NCBI GenBank assembly: GCA_025057115.1
Contig: JANWWZ010000003.1
Span: forward strand, 62,001 to 126,000
Source: Bernardetiaceae bacterium
GTDB lineage: Bacteria > Bacteroidota > Bacteroidia > Cytophagales > Thermoflexibacteraceae
Reading direction: 5' to 3'
DNA length: 64,000 nt
Shown: piece after piece, positions 7,196 through 16,840 of the stretch
Numbering within the stretch: position 1 is the first letter of the stretch
Layout of the letters: each line of letters opens with the position of its first letter
Program-made: the position numbers and the translations under genes
Notes under the pieces: generated by a model
Seen by the model: the letters and a program-made list of their open reading frames with translations, nothing else
What the model was told of the DNA's origin: nothing
The model's database searches: none

Positions 7196-9961
7196 TTAGA
7201 AACTATATGCAATGGTAAAGAAAGTACGACGCGGCAAGAAAGGAATGCCTGGCACTATAGTAGCCCCTTGGTTAGAAGCTACAATTGGACTGGTAATATC
7301 CAACAGCCAGAGAATTTCCTGTGTGTCTGTTAAATTGCTCACCCGAACAGAAATTCGAATGTCGTTGCCGTTTTTAAGTGAAGTCTTGGCAAAGAGATTT
7401 CCATTTAGCAGCATTACATCAGCTAACTTGAATCGGTTCAGTTCATCGCCGTAGCGATTAGCCATATAATTGCCATCAATGCCCAAACCAGCAGTGAATG
7501 ACTTGCCGAATTTCCTTTCATACTGAGCATTGAAATTCCAAATAGTACCCGGCACATTTTTGATTTTTTTGCCCTTCAGCTCTGCTTCGGGAATAGTGAA
7601 AACAGCAGTAAGCCGCAAGCCATTAGGGATAGAAAGGAACTCACTTCTTTGCAAAGTAAGCGAGGTGCGCAACAACAAACCTTTAGCCCATGAAGGAGTA
7701 TAAGTAATGGTTCCTTCAAATCCGCGAATGCCTACCGAGCCTTCGCTAATAGAAGTAGACTGAGGAGGAAAGCCAGGGGCTACATCTCGAAAGCCAGAAA
7801 TAATTCGGTCATTTATTCGCGTATAGTATCCTGCTAGGTCGAAGCTGAGGTCATCATTTAGCAGTGAAGTCCGAAAGCCTACCTCTGCATTATATACTGT
7901 TTCTGGCTTGTCTATTTGAGTCAGGAAAGGTCGGTTGTTAGTGTCAATAGGGCGATAGTTGATCAATCCAGGTCCTAATTGCTCTGGGGGAGGTTGCTGT
8001 CCTGGAACGCCGCGCAGCATATTGACAAATATTTGTTCATCAGGGGCGCGGAAAGCTCGCACAAAGTTGCCATAAACAGCACTGTTTTTGCTCAAGAGGT
8101 AGTTAATGCCTAGGGTAGCACTAAAAGCGCCGATTTCTATCTCGCGGCGGTCAGTAAAGTCAGAAATGAATTGTGGACCCGTTATTTGTCCATTAGCAGA
8201 TTTAGGTAAGAAGTAGAGAATTTTAATCACGCTGTTATCGTAGCGCAAGCCGAAGTTTACTTTGAGTTTGTCATCAACAAAAGATGCCTCGTCGCCGACA
8301 AATACAGAGGTGTTCGTTACTCTAGAGTAAGAATCAGCATTGCGCAGCAAGTTAGTAGTTAAAATTCCTGGAATGGCTCCTGGGAAGGCGGTGCGAAGTT
8401 TAACCGTTCCATCGCTTAAATCAGAAGCTAAGAACACTCCACTAGCAAGAGTGCGCTGTTCATAGTAGCCTAAGTAACCTCCCAAAGTAAGTACGTGCTT
8501 ACTGCTGCCTAGAGTGGCTTCCTTTTTAAAAATTAGCTCGTCAATGATGTCAAACATTACTCGCTTGCCAGTGGAATTGAACACATTGGCAAATAGCTGA
8601 TTGGGATTGTTAGTAGGCACAGTGTAAGCAGTGGCTGTTATAAACTTGGTGCCTAAGTCAGTTCGTTGGTAGCGCAGATTATTCTGTAAAGAGAAGCCTC
8701 TGCCAAAAGAGTAATTAATTCGCAAACCGATGGAGTGCATATCGCTAAAGTTGCCGCGTTTGTTGGCTTCTCCTACATTAACTTGCTCTATGTTATTAGG
8801 ATTTCCGCTAATGGTTTCTGTACTGCCTGGGAAAAGAGGCACACTAGGCACAATAATACCCGTAGGGCGAGTAAAATTCACTGTATTCCACACATCAGCC
8901 CAATCAGTGAAGCGGTTGTTGAAACGCGGGTCGATTTTCATATCACTTAGGCGCGTAGGCACTGCTACGTTGTTGAATATGTCCATGCTTCGCAATGTGC
9001 CGTAGAGCCTAATGGCGCCTTTGTCAAATAAATAGTCAAAATTAGCGCGGAACTGGAAGCCCTTGTCTGGACCCGCTTGTGTGCGAAAACCAGGATCGTT
9101 GAGATAAAATCCTCCTACGTTATAGCGCAGCTTTTGGGTAATAGGTCCATTAATGTTGAAGCCAGTTTGAGTCATCATTCCTCCTTTGGCAGAAGTAGCA
9201 GGAGAAAAAATTTGCTCTACTATTCCGCGAATCTTTTCCCCTCCTACCTTGCTAACTATATTGTACACACCTGCTGCCGCTGAACGACCAAATAAAGTAG
9301 CAGCAGCCCCACGAACTACTTCGATGCGCTCAATGTTAAGGTCTTGTTGAAAATATGCATCATAGGGATTGCCACTACCCGCGTAGGCAGGTAATCCATC
9401 GATGAGCATGGTGGTATATTTATCTTCAGTTCCCAAATTTTCAGGGAAGCCACGCATAATGATGTTAGCACGCACGCGACCCCGTTGAGAGGCTATGAAA
9501 ACTCCTGGGGTAAATCTAAGCGCATCACCAATGGTAGGAGCTACTTGTCTTAGCAATTCATCGGTGTTGAGTACACTTACTGCCGTTGTAGCTTCGATCT
9601 TGCGGACAGGCTGGCGCGTAGCAGAAATTACTACATCGTTCAATACACTGGTTCCGCTGTTAATTGTTACATCCAAAGTGAGAGTTTCGCCTTCTTTTAC
9701 ACTAACACTTTGAACAACCGTTTTGTACCCTACTCCTGAGAACTGCAGTTGTAAATTACCTACTGGAACTGAAAGGGAATAACTTCCGTCGGTTTTTACC
9801 GCTGTCCCGATCGTAGTACCGATTACAATCACGTTTACTCCAGGAACTGGTTCCCCTGTTTCGTCCTTTACTGTACCTTGTACAGTTCCACGTTGTGCTA
9901 AAGCGAGCTGCACAGTCGATAAGCCTACGGCTGTCAGCAGAAGGGTAAAAAGTCGTTTCAT
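7196..9961 (-). CDS. TonB-dependent outer-membrane receptor with carboxypeptidase-like N-terminal domain
   Basis: A 921-residue receptor. The order is signal peptide (about 1-22), a carboxypeptidase-regulatory-like beta domain (about 25-105, GTVQGTVKDETGEPVPGVNV), a plug domain (about 110-240, with the MRGF and ERIEVVRGAAATLFG motifs) and a 22-strand type barrel ending in an aromatic Phe, the usual BAM signal. No SusD-like gene is adjacent, so it is probably not a glycan SusC protein; a siderophore or other small metal complex is more likely but the ligand is not identifiable. The chosen ATG at 9961 puts two basic residues directly before the hydrophobic core; an in-frame ATG at 9970 adds three residues. 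It is transcribed away from a second receptor gene. Confidence 0.93.
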   Translation of the reverse strand: MKRLFTLLLTAVGLSTVQLALAQRGTVQGTVKDETGEPVPGVNVIVIGTTIGTAVKTDGSYSLSVPVGNLQLQFSGVGYKTVVQSVSVKEGETLTLDVTINSGTSVLNDVVISATRQPVRKIEATTAVSVLNTDELLRQVAPTIGDALRFTPGVFIASQRGRVRANIIMRGFPENLGTEDKYTTMLIDGLPAYAGSGNPYDAYFQQDLNIERIEVVRGAAATLFGRSAAAGVYNIVSKVGGEKIRGIVEQIFSPATSAKGGMMTQTGFNINGPITQKLRYNVGGFYLNDPGFRTQAGPDKGFQFRANFDYLFDKGAIRLYGTLRSMDIFNNVAVPTRLSDMKIDPRFNNRFTDWADVWNTVNFTRPTGIIVPSVPLFPGSTETISGNPNNIEQVNVGEANKRGNFSDMHSIGLRINYSFGRGFSLQNNLRYQRTDLGTKFITATAYTVPTNNPNQLFANVFNSTGKRVMFDIIDELIFKKEATLGSSKHVLTLGGYLGYYEQRTLASGVFLASDLSDGTVKLRTAFPGAIPGILTTNLLRNADSYSRVTNTSVFVGDEASFVDDKLKVNFGLRYDNSVIKILYFLPKSANGQITGPQFISDFTDRREIEIGAFSATLGINYLLSKNSAVYGNFVRAFRAPDEQIFVNMLRGVPGQQPPPEQLGPGLINYRPIDTNNRPFLTQIDKPETVYNAEVGFRTSLLNDDLSFDLAGYYTRINDRIISGFRDVAPGFPPQSTSISEGSVGIRGFEGTITYTPSWAKGLLLRTSLTLQRSEFLSIPNGLRLTAVFTIPEAELKGKKIKNVPGTIWNFNAQYERKFGKSFTAGLGIDGNYMANRYGDELNRFKLADVMLLNGNLFAKTSLKNGNDIRISVRVSNLTDTQEILWLLDITSPIVASNQGATIVPGIPFLPRRTFFTIAYSF

Positions 9962-10110
9962 CGCCAACATTTAAATTAGGTAAGTGAATTTTGAACAAAA
10001 AGTTAAAGGTAATTAATGAAATTAACTATTGGGAGCGCGAAAATTTTGCCTCTGTTTGAATAATTGGCACCAATGAAGCCCTCTGAAGTGCTGTTTAGGT
10101 TAGTTTAGAG

Positions 10111-10118
10111 TATGTTTG
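10111..10118 (+). promoter_or_regulatory. -7 element of the second TonB receptor gene
   Basis: TATGTTTG matches TAnnTTTG perfectly and lies 29 bases before the ATG at 10148, in the divergent intergenic region between the two receptor genes. Confidence 0.5.
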
Positions 10119-10147
10119 CTTAATAGCAAGCTCATTTGAGTTGCCAA

Positions 10148-12409
10148 ATGTTTAGCAGGTTGCTCTTCTTATCTCTTTTGTGCGAAGTTCTATATGCAGG
10201 TTTGCTTTATGCTCAAGTAAAGCTGCGCGTGATAGATGCAGAAACTCGCCTGCCTTTATCTGGCACAGAAGTGCGCTCTACACAGCAAAAAACTTTTGCA
10301 GATAATTATGGGAATGTTAGCCTTTCCCTGCGAAAAGGCGATACGGTACAGGTGTTGCGCAAGGGATACGATACTCTTTTTTGGATTGCCCCCGCTTCGG
10401 TAGGGAATTTTACCATTCCGCTTAGTGCGAGTTATCGGCTGCTCAGTGAGTTGCTCATTACAGGGCTAGAAGCAAATGCTCCAGCATTACAAGTTCCAGC
10501 GGCAATAGCAGTGCTTTCTAAACAAGACTTGCAGCGAGATAACAACACCATCGTTGCCCCTGCTCTCAATCGGATTCCAGGTGTGTTCATGCACAACGGT
10601 ACCCTAAACACGAATCGACTGACTATCAGAGGTATTGGCTCGCGTTCTTCATTTTCCACTAATAAAATTCGCGCTTATTTCAATGAAATACCTCTTACCA
10701 CTGGCGATGGAGAAACTACTATCGAAGATATCGATCTAAGCACCATTGAGCGCATAGAAGTAATCAAAGGACCTTCTTCCTCTATTTATGGAGCTGGCTT
10801 AGGAGGTACTCTTTTACTTAGTGCTGCTCGTGCCGATTTTAAAAAGTCGGAAATAGGAAGTGAATACATGGCAGGGAGTTTTGGCTTGCAGCGCGTTTTG
10901 AATTACCTACAGTCAGGCAATGAAAATACTAACCTTCGGTTTGTTCACAGTTATCAAGAAATGGAAGGATTCCGCGAAAACAGTGCCTACTTTCGCCGTC
11001 TTACCATGCTGCACGGACAATTTTACGCAAGTGAAAAAACCGATATTAGCTTGTTGGCAAATCACATCAACGTAAAGGCATACATTCCCAGTTCGATTGA
11101 TGAAGCTACATTTCGCACCAATCCGAGAGCTGCTGCTGCTAACTGGATGCAATTGCGTGGCTACGAAGCCTATCAAAAAGTATTGGCTGGTACTTCAGTA
11201 AATCATCGCTTTACTAATCACTGGGAGTTGGCGGGTAGCATTTTTTTGCACCAGCGAATTAATGACGAACCTCGTCCTTTTAATTTTTTGAGAGAGATAG
11301 CTCAAGCCAGCGGCGCAAGAAGCAAATTGCAGTATCATTTTACTCATGCAGAACGATGGCAGTTAAAGGCACTAATAGGCACAGAATTTTACGGTGAATT
11401 TTACAAATGGCATACCTATCGCAACAACTCAGGTAGGCAAGGAGCTATGTTGAGTGATAATGAAGAACGCCGTCGTTACTTGAATCTTTTTCTACATGCC
11501 GAAGCTACTTGGCGAAAACGGACTACGTTTATTGCTGGCATCAACCTAAACCAAACTGTTTATGAATACATTGATCTTTTCCGAGCCAATGGGCGCGATC
11601 TTTCCGGAAGTAGGCATTTTGGGGCAGTTTTTTCGCCACGTTTTGCTATCAACTACATTTTTGCAAATCAGCAAGCATTTTTTATCAATATCAGTCATGG
11701 ATTTTCGCCTCCCACATTGGCGGAGACTTTAACTCCTGCAGGGCAAATCAATCCCCAAATACGCCCTGAAACAGGAATGAATTACGAAATAGGCTTTCGC
11801 GGCAACTGGAGAAATCTACAGTACGATATTTCCACTTACGCGATGGATATTCGCAATTTGCTGGTAGCCCGCCGCACTAGTGAAGACGCTTTCGTAGGTG
11901 TTAATGCAGGTAGAACCTTGCACACGGGTTTAGAAGTCGGTTTGCAACATACCTTATTGACAAAACATCGCCGCCGACCTGTTTTGCAAACTTTCGCCAG
12001 CTATACATATGCCCCTTACCGCTTTGTAGAGTTTACGGACCTAGACAAAGATTATTCTGGCAATCCACTTACGGGAGTTCCTCGCCATACTTTCGCTGGT
12101 GGACTGGACTGGCAAACTGAAAACGGCTTATATGCTTCAGTCAATCTTCAAGCAGTTAGCTCCATGTCCATGCGCGATGATAATGCTCTCCGCTCTGGTG
12201 CCTATCAGACAGTAAATTGTCGGGTAGGTTACCGCTGTACTTTCTTGAAACATCTGTCTATACACCTTTACGGCGGTGTTTCAAACCTTACTAATGAGCA
12301 TTATGCGGGTATGATTTTAGTAAATGCTATCGGCAATCCTCCACGCTACTACTATCCAGCTGCTCCGCGCAACTTCTTCGGTGGCATGGCTTTCGGCTGG
12401 AAATGGTAG
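10148..12409 (+). CDS. TonB-dependent outer-membrane receptor
   Basis: A 753-residue receptor with a signal peptide (about 1-22), a short carboxypeptidase-like beta domain (about 24-100), a plug (about 105-230, with the TIRGIGSRSSFSTN and ERIEVIKGPSSSIYG motifs) and a beta-barrel. The plug style resembles siderophore, haem or cobalamin receptors rather than SusC proteins. The C-terminus ends in Trp-Lys-Trp, an unusual but aromatic-containing end. It diverges from the 921-residue receptor gene, with 186 bases between their starts, so the two may be co-regulated. The start at ATG 10148 gives a proper signal peptide; the in-frame TTG at 10136 is less likely. Confidence 0.92.
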   Translation: MFSRLLFLSLLCEVLYAGLLYAQVKLRVIDAETRLPLSGTEVRSTQQKTFADNYGNVSLSLRKGDTVQVLRKGYDTLFWIAPASVGNFTIPLSASYRLLSELLITGLEANAPALQVPAAIAVLSKQDLQRDNNTIVAPALNRIPGVFMHNGTLNTNRLTIRGIGSRSSFSTNKIRAYFNEIPLTTGDGETTIEDIDLSTIERIEVIKGPSSSIYGAGLGGTLLLSAARADFKKSEIGSEYMAGSFGLQRVLNYLQSGNENTNLRFVHSYQEMEGFRENSAYFRRLTMLHGQFYASEKTDISLLANHINVKAYIPSSIDEATFRTNPRAAAANWMQLRGYEAYQKVLAGTSVNHRFTNHWELAGSIFLHQRINDEPRPFNFLREIAQASGARSKLQYHFTHAERWQLKALIGTEFYGEFYKWHTYRNNSGRQGAMLSDNEERRRYLNLFLHAEATWRKRTTFIAGINLNQTVYEYIDLFRANGRDLSGSRHFGAVFSPRFAINYIFANQQAFFINISHGFSPPTLAETLTPAGQINPQIRPETGMNYEIGFRGNWRNLQYDISTYAMDIRNLLVARRTSEDAFVGVNAGRTLHTGLEVGLQHTLLTKHRRRPVLQTFASYTYAPYRFVEFTDLDKDYSGNPLTGVPRHTFAGGLDWQTENGLYASVNLQAVSSMSMRDDNALRSGAYQTVNCRVGYRCTFLKHLSIHLYGGVSNLTNEHYAGMILVNAIGNPPRYYYPAAPRNFFGGMAFGWKW

Positions 12410-12511
12410 CTTTATTATGCAGTTGGTAAATATTAATTGCCTCTGCATGCAACTAAATAACTCTTCCTGGTGTTTGGAAAGCGATAGTAAAGGGCAAAAT
12501 GTGCTTTTGCC

Positions 12512-12519
12512 TAACTTTG
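12512..12519 (+). promoter_or_regulatory. -7 element of the HtrA gene
   Basis: TAACTTTG matches TAnnTTTG perfectly, 32 bases before the protease ATG. Confidence 0.55.
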
Positions 12520-12551
12520 GATGATAATGTTTAAATGTAATCCTTGCAACT

Positions 12552-14012
12552 ATGAACTCTTTTGTCAAAACTGTTATTACAGGAGCTATTTCTGGATTTT
12601 TAGGAGCCTATATTTTCCATTGGAGTGGGATTGCTAAACAGCCTTCAGAGATGGGCACAGGCGATACTACTGAGGCTGTGCGTTTTACTGAGTACAAACC
12701 CAACTTCCAAGAACAACCCATACCTTTAGAGCAACGGCGTTTTAACGATATTCCTGCTTTTAACGAGGCTGCGAAAGCAAGTGCTAACAGCGTAGTGTAT
12801 ATCAAAACAACTACTCTTAACCAGCGTACTTATACTTTTTTTGATTGGTTTTTCGATGCCCAGCCTCGATATGATCGCGTAGTGGGCTCTGGATCAGGGG
12901 TTATTTTTTCCAAAGATGGCTATATTATCACTAATAACCACGTAATTGCAAGAGCAACCGAAATTGATGTTGTGTATAATAAACGCACTTATAAAGCAAA
13001 GGTGATTGGTACGGATCCTTCCACCGATTTGGCTTTGTTAAAAATAGAAGCTCAAAACTTACCTGCTATACGCATTGCTTCTTCTGAAACTGTACAAGTA
13101 GGTGACTGGGTACTTGCTGTAGGTAACCCTTTCAATCTTACTTCTACTGTTACTGCAGGGATCGTAAGTGCCAAAGGGCGCAACATCAACATTTTAGAGA
13201 ATACGCCTTTTGCCATCGAGTCATTTATCCAAACTGATGCTGCTATTAATCCTGGCAACAGTGGTGGAGCACTGGTCAATGTACGTGGCGAGTTAGTGGG
13301 AATTAATACAGCTATTCTTTCTCGTACAGGCTCATATGCAGGTTATGGTTTTGCTATACCCTCTGATATTGTTGTAAAGGTAGTGGCAGACTTAAAGAAT
13401 TATGGACAGGTGCAAAGGGCTTTCATGGGCGTAGATGTGATTGAGGTTAATGAGGAAATCTATAAAGAATTGAATTTAGACGATATCTCTGGTGTAGTTG
13501 TTACGTATATAGAACCTAAAGGCGCTGCTGAAAAAGCGGGGTTGAAACGAGGGGACGTAATTGTAAGCATTAATGGAAAACCAGTAGATTCTAAAGTCAG
13601 CTTCGACGAGCAGTTGAGTTACTACCGTCCAGGGGACAAGGTAACTGTGCGCTTTAAGCGAGAGGGAAAAACTATTGAACGCCAAGTAGAACTTACTAAC
13701 ATAGAGGGTACCACTTCCATCTTCAAGCGCGAAATTTACAGAGCAGAGCGCATTGGAGCGGAACTAGAAGCAGTTCCAAAGGCGGAGAAAAACCGCTTGG
13801 GCATAGAAAGTGGAGTGAGAATTACCAAAATCACAGGTGGATTGATGCAACAGATGGGAATAGAAGAGGGTTTTATCATCACTTCTATTAATGAGCGTCC
13901 TATAGATTCGCCAGAGGAGCTCGCTGAAATTTTGGAGCGAATACGCGGCAGAGTGATTATTAAAGGAATTACAAAAAATGGCGCTAAAGGCTATTATTCG
14001 TATATTTTTTAG
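12552..14012 (+). CDS. degP: HtrA/Deg family periplasmic serine protease
   Basis: A 486-residue trypsin-like protease for envelope protein quality control. An N-terminal hydrophobic segment (about 6-27) acts as signal anchor or signal peptide. The protease domain spans about 70-270 with the triad H130 (TNNHV), D159 (STDLALL) and S237 (NPGNSGGA). Two PDZ domains follow (about 285-375 and 395-485); the first has the family carboxylate-binding loop region and the second is more divergent. The architecture is DegP-like (two PDZ) rather than DegS-like (one PDZ). It has its own promoter and is not in an operon. Confidence 0.95.
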   Translation: MNSFVKTVITGAISGFLGAYIFHWSGIAKQPSEMGTGDTTEAVRFTEYKPNFQEQPIPLEQRRFNDIPAFNEAAKASANSVVYIKTTTLNQRTYTFFDWFFDAQPRYDRVVGSGSGVIFSKDGYIITNNHVIARATEIDVVYNKRTYKAKVIGTDPSTDLALLKIEAQNLPAIRIASSETVQVGDWVLAVGNPFNLTSTVTAGIVSAKGRNINILENTPFAIESFIQTDAAINPGNSGGALVNVRGELVGINTAILSRTGSYAGYGFAIPSDIVVKVVADLKNYGQVQRAFMGVDVIEVNEEIYKELNLDDISGVVVTYIEPKGAAEKAGLKRGDVIVSINGKPVDSKVSFDEQLSYYRPGDKVTVRFKREGKTIERQVELTNIEGTTSIFKREIYRAERIGAELEAVPKAEKNRLGIESGVRITKITGGLMQQMGIEEGFIITSINERPIDSPEELAEILERIRGRVIIKGITKNGAKGYYSYIF

Positions 14013-14105
14013 TATATTTCCCAGAGAGTTCGCAATTGCCAGTCTAAGGTAGGCTAATTGTCCGGACGGAGATTGTAAGTTTAGGTTTATTAATAGGTTT
14101 GGGCT

Positions 14106-14141
14106 CTCGCTGTTGCCATTGGCGACAGCGAGTCTTTTTTT
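14106..14141 (+). terminator. Intrinsic terminator of the HtrA gene
   Basis: A 12-bp stem (14106-14117 with 14121-14132, one G-T pair) and a 3-base loop, followed by C and a run of eight T. It is the best-formed terminator in the window; the lipoprotein promoter begins only 3 bases later. Confidence 0.88.
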
Positions 14142-14144
14142 GCC

Positions 14145-14152
14145 TAATTTTG
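14145..14152 (+). promoter_or_regulatory. -7 element of the lipoprotein gene
   Basis: TAATTTTG matches TAnnTTTG perfectly. It starts 3 bases after the T-run of the preceding terminator and lies 23 bases before the ATG. Confidence 0.55.
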
Positions 14153-14175
14153 CGCGGCTTTAAAAGAAAAAAACG

Positions 14176-14688
14176 ATGAAAAAATTAGCTCACTTGCTTG
14201 TAGTAGTTAGCTTATTATTTGCGTTGCTACCAGCGTGCTCTTACTACGACACAGCTGAAGAAAAACTTGACAAATCTTTGCTAGTCCGCCATAGGTGGGG
14301 ATATGATACTATTGCAATGCGGCTGCTTATAGACTCAGTATTTTACGCACACATGTTTTTAAAACCAGAAGATACAGTGGGGATGCATGAACGCATAAAA
14401 AAACTTCAAGTTTTTCAATTCCACATAAAGGATTTTGCGATTGAATTCAAACGCGATGGCACATTTTGGGTAAAAGGAGCAGGTGCAAAAGAAGGCACTA
14501 CAGGCACATGGACTTTAGAGGGCAAAACCATTACTACTGAAATCAAAGGAGATAACGATATCAAGATAAAAGCTGAGATGGAGATTCATCACTTAGATAC
14601 TACTAAGTTCGTAGCCATCAATAAAGCGCTAAAAAACGATTTAGGGCTAACGACTTTTGTGATGAAGCCAATCAAAGAAAAACAATGA
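14176..14688 (+). CDS. Lipoprotein of unknown function, possibly lipocalin-like
   Basis: A 170-residue protein with a lipoprotein signal peptide: the lipobox L-L-P-A-C ends at Cys21, so the mature protein would be lipid-anchored. After a helical linker, the second half (about 95-165) reads as alternating beta strands (KRDGTFWVKGAG, GTWTLEGKTITTEI) like the small lipocalin-type domains common in Bacteroidota lipoproteins. I do not recognise a specific family. It lies alone between a terminator and a convergent SDR gene. Confidence 0.8.
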   Translation: MKKLAHLLVVVSLLFALLPACSYYDTAEEKLDKSLLVRHRWGYDTIAMRLLIDSVFYAHMFLKPEDTVGMHERIKKLQVFQFHIKDFAIEFKRDGTFWVKGAGAKEGTTGTWTLEGKTITTEIKGDNDIKIKAEMEIHHLDTTKFVAINKALKNDLGLTTFVMKPIKEKQ

Positions 14689-14732
14689 GTTTTCAGTTTC
14701 TACGAAAACTAACTAAGGTTTTCTTTGCTTAC

Positions 14733-15491
14733 TCAAGTTTCTTGGCGTTTAACAATTGTGCTAGTGGCTTGAGCAGTAGGCAGTAACAGCACCTCAGCGA
14801 TATTTACATGTGCTGGACGGCTTACTGCAAACCAAATTACCTCAGCTACGTCCTCTGCTGTCAGTGGTGTCATTCCGCGGTAAACATTCTTTGCGCGAGT
14901 ACCATCTCCTTTAAAGCGCACTAAGGAGAACTCTGTTTCTACCAATCCTGGATTAATGCAAGTTACTTTAATGTTATAGGAGTTTAAATCAATTCGCATT
15001 CCTTTGGTAATGGCATCTACAGCGAATTTACTGGCGCAATATACATTCCCATTAGGATAAACCTCCTTGCCTGCCAGCGAACCAATGTTAATAATGTGTC
15101 CACTTTGGCGCTCTACCATTTGAGGAATAATCGCCCTGGACACATAAAGCAAACCTTTTACGTTGATGTCTATCATCGCATCCCAATCGACGAGACTGCC
15201 TTGGTGAATAGGGTCAAGTCCATGAGCATTGCCGGCGTTATTTACTAAAATATCTATTTGTTGAAAATTTTTAGGTAAAGAAGCGATTTTTTCAACTACT
15301 TCGGCATTGTCGCGCACATCAAAAGCTAGTGTATGTACCTGAGTAAGGCTAGCAAGTTCATGAGCAAGTGCTTCAAGCCGCTCTTGTCTTCGACCACAGG
15401 CTATGATGTGCAAGCCATTGCGGGCAAAAAGCCGTGCTGTAGCCAGACCAATTCCAGAAGTAGCTCCAGTAATTAAAGCTGTGCGAGTCAT
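14733..15491 (-). CDS. SDR-family NAD(P)-dependent oxidoreductase, YdfG-like
   Basis: A 252-residue classical short-chain dehydrogenase. The nucleotide motif TGATSGIG (about 8-15), NNAG near residue 88 and catalytic Ser (INIGSLAG), Tyr and Lys (Y-C-A-S-K) are all present. Overall it resembles YdfG-type enzymes, which oxidise serine, allo-threonine or 3-hydroxypropionate. The start at ATG 15491 (MTRTALITG) places the Rossmann strand at residue 3; the open frame extends 12 codons upstream but that part lacks family similarity. Confidence 0.9.
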   Translation of the reverse strand: MTRTALITGATSGIGLATARLFARNGLHIIACGRRQERLEALAHELASLTQVHTLAFDVRDNAEVVEKIASLPKNFQQIDILVNNAGNAHGLDPIHQGSLVDWDAMIDINVKGLLYVSRAIIPQMVERQSGHIINIGSLAGKEVYPNGNVYCASKFAVDAITKGMRIDLNSYNIKVTCINPGLVETEFSLVRFKGDGTRAKNVYRGMTPLTAEDVAEVIWFAVSRPAHVNIAEVLLLPTAQATSTIVKRQET

Positions 15492-15524
15492 TACCTTATG
15501 AGTTAATCTGATAAAAGCCAGTGG

Positions 15525-15532
15525 CAAATCTA
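15525..15532 (-). promoter_or_regulatory. -7 element of the SDR gene
   Basis: The minus strand reads TAGATTTG, a perfect TAnnTTTG match, 33 bases before the SDR ATG and within the divergent region shared with the aminotransferase gene. Confidence 0.5.
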
Positions 15533-15576
15533 CAAAAGATGATTAACTTAGCTAACTATTAAAATCAGCTTTGGTT

Positions 15577-16683
15577 ATGAATCGCAGAAATTGGCTTAAA
15601 ATCAGTGCTTTACTGGGTGTAAGTACTTACTTAGGCACCAGCTATGCCGCTCAAACGGGCTGTTGGTCGCCTGCCTTTTCCGACCTACCGCAAGAATGGC
15701 TCCGACTAGGGTCAAATGAGAACCCTTATGGATGTTCACCCAAGGTGATGCAGGCTATGCAGGCGGCTCTAAAAGAGTGCAACCGATATCCCAATTTCGA
15801 TTTGCTACTACAGAAACTTTCTGATTATCACCAAATTGCCAAAGAACAAATCTGCATTACTGCCGGCAGTTCGGAAGCTCTTGCCTTGGCGGCTATTGCG
15901 TTTGCGCGCAATAAAAGAGAAAATATCATAACGGCAAAACCTACTTTTAATGTCTTTCCTGACATAGCAGAGCGCTTGGGGACAAAACGCATCGATGTAC
16001 CTCTTACTGCAGAAAAAGTAATTGACCTACATGCGATGGCAGCAGCAGTCAACAAGCGCACTGCCGCTGTATATGTCTGTAACCCCAATAACCCCACGGG
16101 CAGCAAATTGGAAACTGAAACCCTGCATAACTTTGTTAGAACCATTTCTCAAAAAACAACGGTAGTAGTAGACGAAGTATATCACGACTTTATTGAGGCT
16201 CCTTCCTTAATTGCTCAGACGGCAAACAATCCGCGTCTAGTTGTTATTCGGTCTTTTTCAAAAGTGTATGGGCTTGCGGGTATGCGTATTGGCTATGCAG
16301 TGGCTCATCCCGACACCATTAAAAAAATGACCGCCTTGATAGCACGCCCAGGAATTTGCATCAGTCAGGCAGGGGTAGCAGGAGCTATTGCCGCACTGGA
16401 AGACCGCGATTTTGTTCGCATGTCAGTGGAAAAGAATCGCGAAAGTCAAGAAATTTTGTATGCTTACTTGCGCCAAGCAGGCATTCGCTATATTCCTTCA
16501 TATGCTAACCTAGTGTATTTCTCTTTAGAGGGCTTTCCCAAAACCTATTTAGAAGACATGAAGGCTCGCAAAGTAATTGTTCGGGAAATAGATGACTATG
16601 GACAGAGATGGTGCAGAGTAAGCATGGGCAGTCCTGAAGAAATGAAGCGCTTTGTAGAAATCCTCAAAAGCATGCGAAGCTAA
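15577..16683 (+). CDS. PLP-dependent aminotransferase (HisC-like) with Tat-type signal
   Basis: A 368-residue class I/II fold aminotransferase. The HisC-like motifs are SNENPYGCSP near residue 47, the N-P-N-N-P-T-G loop near 170, the VVDEVYHDF motif and the PLP lysine in S-F-S-K near 227. Unusually, the first 25 residues are a secretion signal with M-N-R-R-N-W-L-K, close to the twin-arginine consensus, then a hydrophobic core ending near Ala24-Ala25. Export by Tat would let the enzyme carry its PLP cofactor already bound. Substrate and periplasmic role are unknown. The ATG at 15577 is preferred over an in-frame TTG at 15571. Confidence 0.88.
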   Translation: MNRRNWLKISALLGVSTYLGTSYAAQTGCWSPAFSDLPQEWLRLGSNENPYGCSPKVMQAMQAALKECNRYPNFDLLLQKLSDYHQIAKEQICITAGSSEALALAAIAFARNKRENIITAKPTFNVFPDIAERLGTKRIDVPLTAEKVIDLHAMAAAVNKRTAAVYVCNPNNPTGSKLETETLHNFVRTISQKTTVVVDEVYHDFIEAPSLIAQTANNPRLVVIRSFSKVYGLAGMRIGYAVAHPDTIKKMTALIARPGICISQAGVAGAIAALEDRDFVRMSVEKNRESQEILYAYLRQAGIRYIPSYANLVYFSLEGFPKTYLEDMKARKVIVREIDDYGQRWCRVSMGSPEEMKRFVEILKSMRS

Positions 16684-16720
16684 TTCCTGCTTTCTTTTTT
16701 GTTCTAAGGTTTAAAGAAAC

Positions 16721-16755
16721 GCTGAAAAACGAAGTGTATTTTCAGCAGTAAGGTT
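16721..16755 (+). terminator. Possible terminator after the aminotransferase gene
   Basis: An 8-bp perfect inverted repeat, GCTGAAAA (16721-16728) and TTTTCAGC (16739-16746), with a 10-base loop. The following T-rich stretch is interrupted, so termination may be weak. Confidence 0.4.
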
Positions 16756-16840
16756 TTCTTTGCTGTTCGATGCGCCGGGTTGTTGTCAGTCATTTTAAAA
16801 CCTCTCAACTTTGCCCTTAAGAGGCAACTCATCAGGAGGC

